From contig OZ024897.1 of the NCBI GenBank assembly GCA_964017195.1, positions 35,975,036 through 36,039,035 on the forward strand: a stretch of DNA of 64,000 nt. Reading direction: 5' to 3'. This stretch comes from Siderastrea radians. Its lineage: Eukaryota > Cnidaria > Anthozoa > Scleractinia > Rhizangiidae. The notes beneath the pieces are model-generated. The model did no database searches and was not told the origin of the DNA. It worked only from the letters and a program-made list of their open reading frames with translations. A program made the translations under genes and the position numbers. Shown here in pieces: positions 41,428 to 54,396 of the stretch. The stretch's first letter is position 1, and every line of letters starts with the position of its first letter.

Positions 41428-44400
41428 ATGGAGGTTGGCGAGTTGTCAGCAGAAGATGATGTCGTTACAAAAGAAGGGTTATCTAGTCAAGGTAAGCTTT
41501 TTGTGTTTAAGGTTCATGAGTTTTAGTTTCCCAATTAATATAAGTTCATTATACAAATTTAGTTTTAGATATTTTTGTTTCTCTGGCTTTGGTGTGCAAA
41601 TGACCTAGGAAGTCTAAGTTTCGTAGTGCTTTTTGTGGATTGACCATGGCAAGCCGATTGTAGCAAAATTCAAAAATCATTTCTTAACCATTCAATCTTT
41701 GTTTTAGAGACAATTCAATGCATATTTCAGACAATTCAATGCAATGCTCAGTTCAGTTCAATGGTCCATTCAATTCAATGCATATTCAATTCAATGCTTC
41801 ATTAACCGGCCGTCGCTATGGCAACCGCCGGTTTATAAAATGGGCACGGTTTTGTGGTCATGGTCAGTTGGCTTAACATACGAAGAAAGTGCTGTAAAGC
41901 TTGTGGTACGGGTACTCAAGAGTGGTACTGTCTTATATAAGACGCATGCGCATATTAGTCTGCTGAATGTTACCTTCGTGTGTTCTTGTCTTTTAATTTA
42001 CAGTATTTAAGATATCAACGACGAAGGGTTGTTAAGTTTGGGTTTTTTTGTATTTGTCTTGTATAACGCATGCGCAATTGAGTAAAGCAGCTAATAGGAT
42101 TGAATGCGAAATTGGCTGTGTTGTCTGATCTGGTTGGTGGTTATGGTGAAAATTTTTTTAGCGCAGGAGTTTTTTTATTGGGATTGACATTTTGAGGGAT
42201 GTAAAAATGTGGGAGTCATAAGGATTTGTGAATGTCAGGAGCATATCACGCTTCTTTGAGGGTGATTTGCTTTGAAAGTTGCGTTTTGTATAGGAGCAGT
42301 GTAATATTGTGCCGCGTGAGAGGGAAATTCCCTTGGGATTTTATGGGGGGGGGACAGTTGCGTTTTGCCGGCGTGGGCTAGGAAGAGAAGGAATTCGTAC
42401 TAGTGTGATGATGCAATATTAGTGGATTGCACCATCAGTACATGATAGTTCTGACTTGTGAACGGAGAGAGACAAGTGTTTATTTGAGGCGGGAAGTAGA
42501 TACAAAGGAATCGTCATTAATAAGGAGATCAATTAATAAGGTAGGTGTTACGAGTCTTTTTGCATTGAAAGAACGAAAATATCTGAATATTATCGACAGA
42601 TTTGTGTGGTTTGCGTGTGGTGTTCGCTAAAGGCTACCAGCAGTCTCTCTTTCCGTTCAGAGATAGGGAAGGAAAAGAAAAACAAGCGAGTGAGCGCAAA
42701 ATCGATTGCGGCTCGACAGGCGCGTCAGCTTTCAAAGAAGTGGGCGACTTTCGTCCCCGCTCACTTGTTTACTTTTGTAAGGGGATTCCCGGGTTAGCAA
42801 ACTGGATTTAAACATCACGTCATGAGATATGCCTTGACGTGCCCCATACTCTGACGATCTGCTCGAGCTCGTGTTTATCAAGCATTATATTTTGATTCTA
42901 CTGCTATGTTCACTGTTTGTATTTAAGGTCTAGGCACAACAGTAAATACTTCGTCGTCCCTGTGTGAGCATTCTCAGTTGTGGTCGAATTTATATCGACA
43001 TTCAACGTTTGAGTGAATTTGCGTTTTTCAGCAGAAATAAAAGCGATAAGAAAGATAAGCTGAGTCATCAGAGTTTAAACATTACGTCATCCAGTAACGC
43101 TATAGTCAAAATATTGTGTCACACAGTCACACTTTTCGTCACGCCGGTTCGTATAAATAGAGGATCGCACTAACATTTGTGAAACCTAGGGGTGGGGAGG
43201 GTCAGAATGGCCGGTTAAAATGCCCAATGGGCTTTCTTGTTCAATTCAATGCATGTTCAATTCAATGCCCCATTCAATTCAATGCATATTCAATTCAACG
43301 CATATTCAATTCAATGCTTCATTCAATTCATTGCTCCATTTAATTCAATGGTTGACCAGGTCTCTCTCTCCAGAACAAATCTCAGAGAATCTGGGAACGA
43401 CAATGTAATATAATATTGAAATTGAAATAGGGAAGTACCGGTAGAAAGTAGTTGCTTTGTATGCTATTGCCGTTAAATCGGAGGGATGGTGGAATCAGAT
43501 AATGAGTCGTTCAATTTAGAAGACCTACCAATGTTTTTTAATTCAGTGTTGGAAAAAACACAGTTAATTTGCCGTGAAGAAAACGTAGATTTTGAGCATA
43601 GTGGAAACCGGTCAGTGAAAAACAAAGACGGCGGACTGCAGACCGCATACCAGGGGTAAAATACAGACTGAGGGTAAAATGCAGCCTGCAGACTAAGGGT
43701 AAAATGAAGACTAGAGGTAAAATGCAGAATGAAGACCACAGACTGCAGTGCAATGAGAGAAAAGACAGCCGGAAATATGTCTGCGTTGGTAGAAGTTCAT
43801 AGAAATTATTAAAATCTATTTAAAATGGTCAAAATGTTTGCATTTTTTTTCGCTTCCTAATCGGAAAGTTTGTTTACTAATTGAGAAGTAGAACAGTTTT
43901 TCCACCAAGGATTGTCTGGAATACGTTGTTCATGAAACAGTTTTGCTTCAACTTCAAGCCGTAGATTATTCAGAATTAGATCGGACTACGCAAAACAATC
44001 TGTGTTATAATAAGCGAATAAGCTCGGACGGGAATAAATGTAGAGCTAAATATCTCTTTAATCGGAACTTGTAGTATACCAAAAGATCGCTTTTTTACAA
44101 ATGAACTTTATTTGCGAACTAGCTGACTTTTAACTAACTAACTTTTATATTTTTACACTGACTGGTTTCCACTGCGCTCGAATTTACGTTTTCTTCACAG
44201 CAAATCAACTCTGCTTTTTCCAACACAGAATTTATAAACATTGGTCGGTCTTTTAAATTGAACGACTCATTATCTGATTCCATTATCCCTCCGATTTAGC
44301 ATACAAAGCAACTACTTTCTACAGTACTTTCCTTTTTCAATATGGCGTCGAACATCATTTACATTCTCGTTCCCAGATTCTCCGAGATTCGTTCTGGAGA

Positions 44401-47400
44401 GAGAGACCTGGTCAACCATTGAATTGAATGGACCACTGAATTGAATGAAGTATTGAATTGAATGAAGCATTGAATTGAATGGAGCATTGAATTGAATGGA
44501 GCATTGAATTGAATGAAGTATTGAATTGAATGGGGCATTGAATTGAATGTGCATTGAATTGAATGTGCATTGAATTGAATATGCATTGAATTGAATGGGG
44601 CATTGAATTGAATATGCATTGAATTGAATGAAGCATTGAATTGAATGAAGTATTGAATTGAATGAAGCATTGAATTGAATATGCATTGAATTCAATATAT
44701 GCATTGAATTGAATGAAGCATTGAATTGATATATATGCATTGAAATGAATGAAGCATTCATTGAATTGTCTGAAATATGCATTGAATTGTTTTAAAACAA
44801 AGATTGAATGGTTAAGAAATGATTTTTGAATTTTGCTACAATCAGCTTGCCATAATTGACAATTTAAGGATGATGCCTCCTTTTGTTACTGCGCATACGT
44901 TCTGCACATCCCGGGATATTTGGGTCTCTTAAGGAATTCGCCCACTAATACAACAATATTTTTGCGCAGTTTAAGTCTATATGTGGAAAAAGTAGATCTT
45001 AGCAAGGGGTACCAGAATCCAAAAAGAAAATTGGGGGTAACCACGCATTTTTCAGAGATAATTGACCTTAAATTTGGAAAGAAATTGCCATACATTGTTT
45101 GTATTGTAGCACTTTTTTAGAATTATGGTTGCTTAATTATGTCTGAAAAATGTGTGGTCACCCCCATTTTTCTTTTTGGATTCCAATAACCCTTGCCAAG
45201 ATCTACTTTTTCCCCATAGTCATAACGTTTGCAAAAATACATCTGTATTAGGAGGCACCGTCCTTAAACACATAAAGCTTTGAAATTGGAAGTGTGAACT
45301 GTCGTATCTAGTCATGCTTCCATAAATAGCTGGTAAAGCCAGTATGGTTAATTTTAACTTTGCCATTTATATTTTAGGAAGAACGAGCAAAACTAACAGA
45401 GGGTTGGCTGTATTGAACAAAGAAGGCGAGGAAGGAATAGTGATAAACAAGCCACGTGTTATGTACTCGAAGGTAACAAGTTGTGTATGAAGAAGGCAAA
45501 ATAACTTTAGTTAGCATCTTGAAAATAAAATTATTCCTTGTATCTTTTAAGCCACAGCTGATCCCACTGTTAAGATTATTTATCGAAAACGGAAAATTTA
45601 TAATAAAAACGAATTTACGAAAATGACAAACTCTTCTGTTTACAAAGCATGTCAAATTTGTATTTTTGAATTCACATAAGTTTACATATTATAAGCCTTA
45701 TCCGCATACTTGTACACACTAAAATACACTCTGTGCTTGCTAATATACAGTGTTTGACTTGCTCAATTACAGGAAGATTTACTCAATTTAAGAGAGTCTC
45801 CAGTGTCAAAACTGTGGCCTTCCATTCTTTCTGATGAACATGTCAGGTTTGTTAGTTTTTCATAAATTAAATGCAACTGTTGTGGATAAAATTAAATATG
45901 ACAAGTTAATGACCTACAAATCAAATGGTTTACAAGGTCTACACATTTCAAGGAATTGTACTTTTCTGTGGTTTTGATGAGTGGTTTAATTTTTTATAAC
46001 TATAACTTGCTCTCATTTTTGCTACTCTCCAACCCTCATCCTCTATGGTATATTTGCAACTTCAGTGCTTAAATTTTCAAAGGTGTGTTGAAGCAACGAG
46101 GATGGCATATGAAGCAGAGCAAAGTCCCATTTTACATCTACTTCGTGTGCTCTCAAAATCAAGGAGTGCATTTCTTGAAAGCGCAAAAAACTTTTTGGGC
46201 TGATTTTGGGCATGATAATTCACACTGTTACATGTAAACAAAGACGGTTCTAAGCATGAAACTTTGTTATAAGCTAAAATTTCCTGTTCTTAAATACAGT
46301 TAAAGTGACAGCCACCCTGCTAGCAAAAATCGAGTCAAGTCTTTATTGAGGATGCACTTGTTGTTGCTTGGATACAATAACAAGCCTAGCGCAGGTTCGA
46401 ACTCAGTACTCAAATTCATACACTTAGATGCCATTTTGCTTTGGTACAGTGGGGTCAGGTTTGACCTTGGGTTTATCAGCAAAATTAATGCGTGCAGGGA
46501 AAAAACGGTTTGATGATAGAAAAACCATATTGACTAGCCCATAAGTTGGGGCCACGGCGACTTTAAAGACTTCACTCTATTTCTGCAGAGTCTTTTTCTT
46601 TTGCGGAGTTTAAGAAAGGCTCTGCTAGCAGGTGAATGTCAGCCTGAAGAGTGCTTGGTTCATGTTTGTTCAAATGGCTTTTCGGTGCCGAAAAGTTCTC
46701 TGGGCTTTCCAGCAATGCACGCCTGGTAAAGACATTCTGCAAGTTATAGTATGCAGTGCAAAACAAACTATAACTGTATGTGTATGTGCAAATGTGCTAA
46801 CAAAAAAATAATGAAAGCTATAAGTGAATATGAAAATCATTGTGGAAAACGATAGACTGTAGGCAGCTGTTATTTTTCTTTAAGGGTAGTTGTGCATATA
46901 GAAAACTGGGAATAGTGTGATCTGGGCAATGAGGCCACAAGTCATGATGAATAAGGGCACAATCCTAAGGTAGAAAAAATAACGATTGCTTTCATAATCG
47001 AATCCTTAACCCTGGCAATGCTGTGATGTACTGTTCTCGTTGGAGAGATGTTGTAGCCTTGACATAAGTGTCATCAAGTTGTTGTTGAGATGACAACACA
47101 CATAAAATAAAGGAACACATGAAATAATTGGGGAAAATGTTCAAGGACGCTAAAGTGAGAGAAAGCAGCCTTCTATGCCATTAAACTCTGATGGTGAAAT
47201 TTGCATGGCCAATTAATTCCTATTTAGCATTTTTCTTTGTTCTTTTTTCACTTTTGTATGACTCCAAGTATTTATTAAGAGGAAAGAATATGCTGACCTT
47301 ACCTGAACCGGGAACAACAAGTTATGGACTTGAGTCTATTAAATACGAAGCTCGCTCTCAGTCAGTATAAGAACAAGGACATCACTAAAAGACTTCAAGA

Positions 47401-50400
47401 AAGCCATAAGGAACATGAACGCTTAGTATTTTAATAACTTTTAATTATTTTAAATGATTTTATTAATTAATCAATTTACTTTTCATTATTATTTTATTAT
47501 TACTATTATTATTTACTCGAAGATATTAGCTCAACAGAGCTACACTGTAAATTCAAGTGAAAATAGCGCATATGTATGTACATGTATGTATGTAACTTCA
47601 AATTTCTTGTGGGGAACGGTTGTCAGAGAGCGCTCAACTTTTCAGGAGCGATACTAAATTATTCAAAAAGGTGATGAAATAATGGATTAACTTTTCTTTA
47701 AGGTATCATGGTACCCCAAAATTGACCATGTTTTCGAAAAATACACTTCTGTCATTTTCAGATAGATATTATTCAAACCTCTCTTTTACAAAAAGTTTCA
47801 GAAAAAAAGATAGTTTCTTCGCAAAGTTATGGACGAAAAAAGGTTTGTGGCATTAATTCTCTCTAATCATGTGTTGACAGTCATCTGTCAACAATGCTGA
47901 AAATAGCATGTGATGACATAACAGGGCCCCGATGTTTTGACACGCAATCGATTGCGTAGCAGTTCCCGCTTATTTCGAGTGTGTCTTCAAAGTGGCTTCG
48001 ATCATATCTGTGAAAGAGAGAGAGAGAGAGAAAAGATCGAGCGTTGAGGAATTACTTGCACTTCCTGACTCCTCACTTGTCAGTGTGATAAGCTTTGACT
48101 GCCAGCTCGCTTTTCGTAACGTGAACGGCGAAAAACAATCCATCCATTCAAATTCCATAACATTTCTACAAAGCCGGATCTATTAAAGAATCAACTTGGT
48201 GCAAAAGACGGCATGTCCAGGAAAGTACGGAATTTGTGTCCAATAATAAAGAAGTTTATTTTTTCCCAATTGCTCGCATTTCTGACAGGATGTTCTCTCT
48301 TAGATCTTGAGCCGAACACGTGGTGGCTTCTTCGTAGATTTCAATGTGCTTTCCTTTTGCCTTTCCTTTCGTCTTTCAGGTCCCGGCAGCTCGGGTAGTC
48401 TTACCCAGCTCAAATGATGATGCCTTCGGCATTTTACAGCCGACGTGATATTATGACTTTAAAATTTCCGTTTATTGCGTTTGAAGACCCTTTGAACGGT
48501 ACTCTTACTCAACGAAAGTCGCTTTCCAACATAAAAACACGCAGAATTTGACACCATTCTTGTCGGCATGTTTGTGCTATTGTTGTAAGGCGGTAAGTTG
48601 AGCCTCTCCTCTGTCAACCCCAGGTAATTATCCTGACCCCTAGGTGTTTTAAGCTCCTCAGACCGGAAAAAGTTTCCAAATCATATTTTGGCTTTTTTCT
48701 CGAAACTAATTTTTCAAGAAATTGGGCGCACATTTTAAGTTCGCGTTCAGCGAGTTTTCATCCATTTTAGCTCAAATTTGGCGACAATGTTGCCACATAA
48801 TTTGACACCAAAACCGTGTCTCCGAATTTTATTTTTTGCTTTTATTCAAAAGTTATGAGCCGTAAAAGAAAGAGAAGAGGTGTTTCTTCGAACTTCAAAG
48901 TTTAACTGAGTGCAGAAAATAAACCAGGCCAGATACAAAAATTCCAAGACACGGTTTTTGAGACAAAGGTGTGAAGAATTCGGCGTGATGTTCGTCTTTC
49001 TCTCCAGATCATTCTTGTCTGGAGCGGAACCGATTTTGTGAAAGATGTACTTTTTAAAAACGTAGTCTCTATTTTCGACACAGTTGTCTTTTTTCTTTAT
49101 GTAAATACGTTTTCGTAATCTTCAATTTTTAAGCTTTCAGAAAATATATAGTTTGTTAGGGTCCTTGTGAAACGCCTGACGTTCAAACAGTGAAAACGCA
49201 ATGTTGTCATTTGGGGTACCCTGATACCTTAACTAATGCAATTACTGCTGTTACTTAGCAAGGTGAGCCACTGTCCATAAAGTTTTTAAAACAATATGCA
49301 AGTATCAAAACACAAAAAATGCCAAAGTGTATAACAGAAGATGTTTTGATGGTGATATGTGAAATAGTCATTTCACATTTTTCTTGTTTAGGACTCTTAG
49401 TTAGAAAATCTAAAGGTAATTTGCAGTATAGTTAAAGCACCCAGCTTTGTGCTGTTTGATGACAAAAGGTTAAACATTAACTTGTTTTCAAGGTTTACAC
49501 TTAGGAAACTTATCACCTCTGTGGCAAGATTAGCAGCACTGATAACCAATTATTGTTTTTGTTCTTCATTTTCAGTCATGAGCAAAACCTGTTTTCTGAA
49601 ATAATTGAAATACTTTGTTTCCACTGTTCTTTCATCTGCAACTGGAAGCGTTACTTTTCCCAAGTAACCTTTTTTTAGCGGGTGTCATGTTTCAAACACA
49701 GGGTTTGAAAGCAGTGTAGTCTTTTTTGTTTTGAGTTGCTATATTTTTCCCTTGAGCTTGTATGCTTGTCACTTGTGCGTAGATAGCCTACATGTACTAG
49801 GTTAATATTTAAGAATGGTGACACAGTATCTGGTGGAAAGGTTGAACAACTAAATAGTGGAATGATGGAATATTCCAGAACATGGGATAGGGGAGTATGG
49901 AGTGTTCTAGAATATGGTAGATATAATTCATAAGTAGATATTTGAAGTTCATCTGAAACTAAAGGTTGAATTGCTTGGCTTTTCTAGTAAGTAAGTTAAC
50001 CCTAAAAATTCATTGTAGCATCCTTCTTTTCGTAAGCACTCAGTATGTCATAACTTCATAAGACACCCTTGTTACACTGTACCTTTGTACATGTTCGATT
50101 GTCATCATTATGTTACTGTTTATTAGACATGGTATTTGGGATCCAGAGGCTTGGCACCAGTCCTACTCAAGTGAGAAAAGATGTGCATCACCAGGAGAGG
50201 AACTCAAAAAACAACTTCTGTGAGTAAAAATGATAATGACAATAAACATGATGAATTCACGGGTGTCATTAAGAGCCAGGCACTGGCCAAACTGACAGGC
50301 TGAAAACATAGTTTTGCCTGCATGCTGTTAGCATCTCAATAAAGCTTTTCTTATAAAGAGGTTAATCCCACAATGTTTGCCTTCTTGTGAAAACCAATTG

Positions 50401-53400
50401 CCTTCTTGCTGAAAACGTTAATGACACCGTGATGTTGTTGATGATGACTGAGTCTTTTGCTGCGGGTGCCCAAGTTTCAACTACTGTCTCGTAAAATGTG
50501 CTGGAGGTCAGCCATTTTGCTGTCTCAAGCTGATTTTTGGCCCCTCAGTGGACGAGGACACCCAAACCCTTGCTACCAGCTAATCCTATGATACTGCCTT
50601 CTAAAACAAAACATTTTGACTTGTCTAAAACTGGAAAAATTAGTTTCAAGGTCCATTTTGTTTAGTATTTAAAAAAAACAGCATTGCATCAATTGAAAGT
50701 CTCAGCTGGCTAAAATGTTAGAAGCACGATGTAATATTTAGCCTCCTATCAGTCCTATGCAAACGTTATTTTGGCTCTGCTGAAACGAACAGCTATTTTC
50801 GTACACCAATCACAGCAGCTTCCAAATCCTGGATGACTACACTTTGGACCTTTGGACATTTCAGGTGAGATGCCACAAACAAAATAGTAGTGTTCGACAG
50901 TGAGCTAATTACTGGGCGTTTAGGAACCACTTGAATGGGGTCGCTCAACCGTGGTGCCTTCAAATAAAAATATTTAGTGAATACTTGTGTTCTCACAGGA
51001 AGGCAAACCTACACACCTGTCTCTGATGATTTTTTTGGGAGTTTCATCCACACATGAAGAAGGGATTTTGATAAACATGGGGAGGAAAAGAATGAAAAAA
51101 AATTATCCTAACAGATAGTTGTGGGTGTAACGACATACTTTTCAGAGATAAGGTCTAAGGTCTGCTTTTTCTGCATTGTCATAAACCACAAAGATATCTT
51201 TGCAAAAGTAGATACATGTACTGTCCTAAGAAACCCAAGTTTCTTGGACGATCCTGAGATGCGCCAAACCAATAATTTTACGCAAAGTAACATAAGGAGG
51301 CACCATCCTTGAAAACCTGCTATTATGGTTTGTTCTCCCTTTGGGAAAATCATTTCACGTCTTCCTCCTGGTGTTCTTCCATCATTTCAAGAAAAGGTCA
51401 TTAATTGGTTTTACTTTTTTGACAAAAATATCAAATTTGCATGACATTCCCCTTTAAGCATGTTGAAGAAACAAGGAAGATTAATTCTTGTTACCTAACA
51501 GTTAATTTAGATTCTTGGGCTTGGATCAATTTACTTAGCTCACGTTAAAAAGCTTGAGTCAAAGCTCGAAAGAGACTTAAAGAAATTCACAAAAGTAGTT
51601 GCCAAGCTTCATTTCTGAATGTTTTTGGTAGAGTTTTGAGCAGTTTTTAAGCAAAACTTGTCTGGAGACACTTAGTCATTTGAGTGCAATATTCTGGTTG
51701 ATTGTCAGGATTGAGGATGGTATAGTGCTGAGCCCCCAGCGTCACAGCTTTTTCCAGGGCTGTCAAATCTCTCATAGTGCCCCTGACAGACATCTCCCTC
51801 AGGAAAGAAGAAAGAGTAGCTTAAGCAGAACAACTGATCGAGAGAGAGAAGGAAGAAGCAGACTGACCGGCCGAGTGGGCAGAGGGAGAACCTTGGATTA
51901 TAAAGAACGTACCCCTCTACAAGAAAGAAACAAGGTATAGATTTGCTCCTGCTGTTGTTGTGATTTATTTTGACCTCAGTGTTAAGAATGTGAACACTGT
52001 TGTTTTTCAGCTTTTCTTTCTGTGGACCATACTGATTAGTGTTCAGTCCCAAGTTTTCATCCAAATTTCCTCATGTTTATCTGTCATCTGCTTGCTCTTT
52101 CTTTAATTAGATTTAATTTTATTGTGCTAATGAATAATTTTTATCCCAAATGTTAAGCACTGAAAGCTTCAGGACCAAAGAGTTTTCCTAAGCAAATAAA
52201 ATTTTCTACAAATGATTTGACAGATTTGAATGAAAGCAAAAGAAATCAAACAACCTTTAGCTTCCCTGTTGTCTTATTCACTTTTAAGTTTTAAGCAAAA
52301 GTAATACCGCTAATTCTACAAGTTTAATTAACCTCTCAGTTCAAGAAATAAACACGGAACTAACAGTCTGCATGCCAAAAGTTCAGTTGGTTCTACTTAA
52401 AATTGTCACTTACGCCATTTTTACACCAAACCCTTCCATTATTAGCATATGGCTCAGCAGTGGTACTAGTCTTAACTTATTGCAACGTGAAGCTGAAAAT
52501 GGAAGGCAGAAACAGATACTGGGTTTGCATGGTTCATGGAAAATCAAGGCTCACACTATCAAAATCACCAGAGTGGTAATAATGCCGTTGGGAATTTGAA
52601 CTGGCAGTGGCTAAATTGAATGTCTTGTGATGGCAATGAGGAGCACCACGAGTAGTAAAGCCCTGCACCATGTGCTTCCATTCCTTTTGAAGTCGCTTCC
52701 ATTGTTTCGAAAGAAAAAACAACGAAAACTTGGATCCGGATTTCCAATTGGAAGTGCATTTCAATGCTGGTGGGGTTCAGCCGGTACAAAAACTTTTTCT
52801 TAACCAAAGTATTCTTACAAAAGCATAGTTAATGTTTACATGTAACAGGTGAAGACATGACAGTGCTGTCAGAATCGCTGAACATTTACACTCCAGCGGT
52901 TTCACCTTCACAGGACGCACAGCCAGTTCAGGCCAAAATGTCTTTCTAAAAATGTTGTTGATAATTTGTCCTCACAATTCTTCCATCGCGCTTTTCCCCA
53001 ATGATACTACCACTTTCGTTCAACCCTGAAGCGTGACGATTTTTTCGCGCATCAATAGTTGAAAAAATTGGCCCAATTTTTTTCAAGTTTCAACCCATTT
53101 CCATCCTTGCCATCCGTAGCAACAGGCAGCAGGAAACAGTTTCAGTGCCGTAAGATAGTCTTTAATAATTACAAAGCTAGACCATTATTTTTGAAATTCA
53201 ATTGATATGAAGACATTTTTTAGCTTGTTGAAAAGACACTAAAATAGTGTGACATAGCCCCTTTAAATATTAAGTAAATAAATAAAATAATAATGATATT
53301 TTTGTGCTGGATTTTTTTTGTGTAAACAGACAGAAAGAAACAAGCTTATGATAATCGCAGTGAGGAGCCTGAGTGGTTCACATTTGGTCCATCAAGTCAA

Positions 53401-53451
53401 TTTGAGACCATGGAGCTGATGACTTTGCCAGAAAGAAAATTCAGCAGTTAA
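41428..53451 (+). CDS. EIF4ENIF1: 4E-T (eIF4E transporter) homologue, N-terminal exons
   Basis: 4E-T binds eIF4E and represses or stores mRNA in P-bodies. Exons with matching phases: 41428-41491, 45378-45472, 45773-45846, 50127-50219, 51709-51934, giving 184 residues. The canonical eIF4E-binding motif YxxxxLL (YSKEDLL) is split exactly across exons 2 and 3. HGIWDPEAWHQS and GIVLSPQRHSFFQGC follow, then a basic arginine-rich region, in the order of animal 4E-T. A further exon at about 53330-53451 encodes EEPEWFTFGPSSQFETMEL, also a 4E-T block, but its phase does not join exon 5 (a weak donor at 51917 or an unseen micro-exon could fix this), and its frame ends at TAA after a probable one-base shift. 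The rest of the gene, if present, lies beyond the window. Introns carry many transposons. Confidence 0.85.
41806..43214. mobile_element. 1.4-kb TTAA-flanked element
   Basis: TTAA lies at 41802-41805 and 43215-43218. The ends are CCGGCCGT and the complement of CCGGCCAT. Inside are two related segments with ATAAGACGCATGCGC and ATAACGCATGCGC (41938, 42063). No transposase frame was found. TTAA targeting fits piggyBac- or Kolobok-type elements. Confidence 0.6.
43486..43659 (+). CDS. 57-codon frame in left palindrome arm
   Basis: Begins MVESDNESFNLEDLPMFFNS and continues VLEKTQLICREENVDF. The same protein is encoded in the opposite arm at 44134-44283. Composition is protein-like and the first 38 residues are conserved between arms, with both synonymous and non-synonymous changes. 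It may be a first exon of an unknown gene captured by the palindrome. Confidence 0.4.
   Translation: MVESDNESFNLEDLPMFFNSVLEKTQLICREENVDFEHSGNRSVKNKDGGLQTAYQG
44134..44283 (-). CDS. 49-codon frame in right palindrome arm
   Basis: Begins MESDNESFNLKDRPMFINS and continues VLEKAELICCEENV, the mirrored partner of 43486-43659. The sequences diverge after residue 35. Confidence 0.4.
   Translation of the reverse strand: MESDNESFNLKDRPMFINSVLEKAELICCEENVNSSAVETSQCKNIKVS
44868..45263. mobile_element. 396-bp TTAA-flanked fold-back MITE
   Basis: TTAA lies at 44864-44867 and 45264-45267. The ends GGATGATGCCTCC and GGAGGCACCGTCC are near-complements, and arms of nearly 200 bp pair (GTGGAAAAAGTAGATCTTAG region with its complement near 45190-45220). 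Confidence 0.8.
45847..47701 (+). other. Intron 3 of the 4E-T homologue, proximal part
   Basis: Non-coding. The AT-rich 47437-47515 and ATGTATGT-like runs at 47572-47592 are the only structure noticed. Confidence 0.5.
47702..49228. mobile_element. 1.5-kb TTAA-flanked element in intron 3
   Basis: TTAA flanks both ends (47698-47701, 49229-49232). The ends GGTATCATGGTACCCCAAA and the complement of TTTGGGGTACCCTGATACC match over 19 bp with one difference. A (GA)n run lies at 48012-48030. No transposase frame, so non-autonomous. Confidence 0.8.
49233..50126 (+). other. Intron 3, distal part
   Basis: No feature recognised before the acceptor TTTATTAG at 50126. Confidence 0.5.
50220..51708 (+). 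other. Intron 4 with a diverged MITE
   Basis: The intron starts GTGAGT. Its 51110-51316 part (TTTTCAGAGATAAGGTCTAAGG ... GGAGGCACCATCCTTG) is a diverged relative of the TTAA fold-back at 44868-45263. The rest is featureless. Confidence 0.5.
51935..53329 (+). other. Intron 5 of the 4E-T homologue
   Basis: The intron begins GTATAG, a weak donor, and ends at AAACAG. I found no micro-exon by eye. The exon 5 end and the sequence just after the acceptor share AGAAAGAAACAAG, a possible sign of local duplication. Confidence 0.45.
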
Positions 53452-54396
53452 GAGCAAACCTGCCAAGGCAGCTGACGTAAACACTAAAATTGGTTTCTAC
53501 ATTTAAATTTGATAACACTTTGGGGTCATAGAAGGAGAGTCTGCAAATAATTTGAAAGCACCTGTCTGGCTGAGCAACAAATACCTTCTACTCATTGGTA
53601 CTCAAGCAGTTGTCCGGAGATTATGTCTGATTGTAGTTACATGTAGGATTTCTTCAGACGTGGACAACTTAATGGTTTGACAATCGTCCAGTGGCCATTG
53701 ATAATTACTGTTTGTTGCAGCTCTGGTGAAAGCCACATGCAAGAAATTCTGAAAACCAGTAAAGCTTGTTTTATTAAGAGTTGATTTAAGTACAGGGGTT
53801 GGCTGCCTCACGTGGAAGCCCCGGATAAATAACAAGGGTTTGGTTGCATAAAACAGTGATTAGCTTAGTGGAGATTTTATGCCACCATTTCATGTGTTTC
53901 AGGGATCTGCCCGCGCTCCATTTGTGTTAATTGTGGTTGTTATTTGGCCTTCTGCAGCTCAGTGAGCACTGTAGTAAAGTGCACAAGAAAATCCCCTGGC
54001 AAGCAGGGAGCAAACTAAAAGGTTCAATAAGACCTCTACTTAGGATACGGGTGCTTTGTGCAGACGGGGCCAGGCACCCAAGCTGTTTGTTGGTAATGCA
54101 GGTGTTTAAGGGGCCTTGTCATGTGGTTTCTGTGTTTTTGGGTCAAAATGGTACTGAAATTAAAATAATAATTAATAGTAATAATAATTTATGAGTTTGT
54201 ATAGTGCATTTTCTATGATGTAATGATCAAATGCACTTTACAAACATAGGCACGCATTGCGTGCTTGACCTATGTTGAAATGACAAGTCTTATCCTCGCT
54301 TATTTGCGATTTTTAAGACATACTCTGAGGACAAAACAACACGCGATTATTCTTGCAAATACTTCCCCCCTCCACTGTAGCACCTGAGTGCATAAA
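53452..54396. other. No gene recognised
   Basis: It contains a 54186-54300 segment with partly inverted GTTTGTATAGTGCATTT and AAATGCACTTTACAAAC, a small MITE-like hairpin. No further 4E-T exon was found. Confidence 0.4.

Larger units (their letters stand above)
41644..44857. repeat. Large palindrome in intron 1 of the 4E-T homologue
   Basis: Outer ends (GGCAAGCCGATTGTAGCAAAA at 41648 and its near-complement near 44832-44853) and inner arms (43219-43615 against 44165-44780) pair. Each arm holds an array of ATTCAATTCAATGC-type 19-20 bp units, then GACCAGGTCTCTCTCTCCAGA, then a small reading frame. The left arm is split by the TTAA-flanked insertion 41806-43214. The centre (43615-44165) is unpaired. 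Confidence 0.8.

Noticed and set aside
44312..44782. 156-codon minus-strand frame rich in FNSMHIQFNA
   Set aside because: It is translation of the ATTCAATTCAATGC satellite; all three frames are open because the repeat lacks stops.
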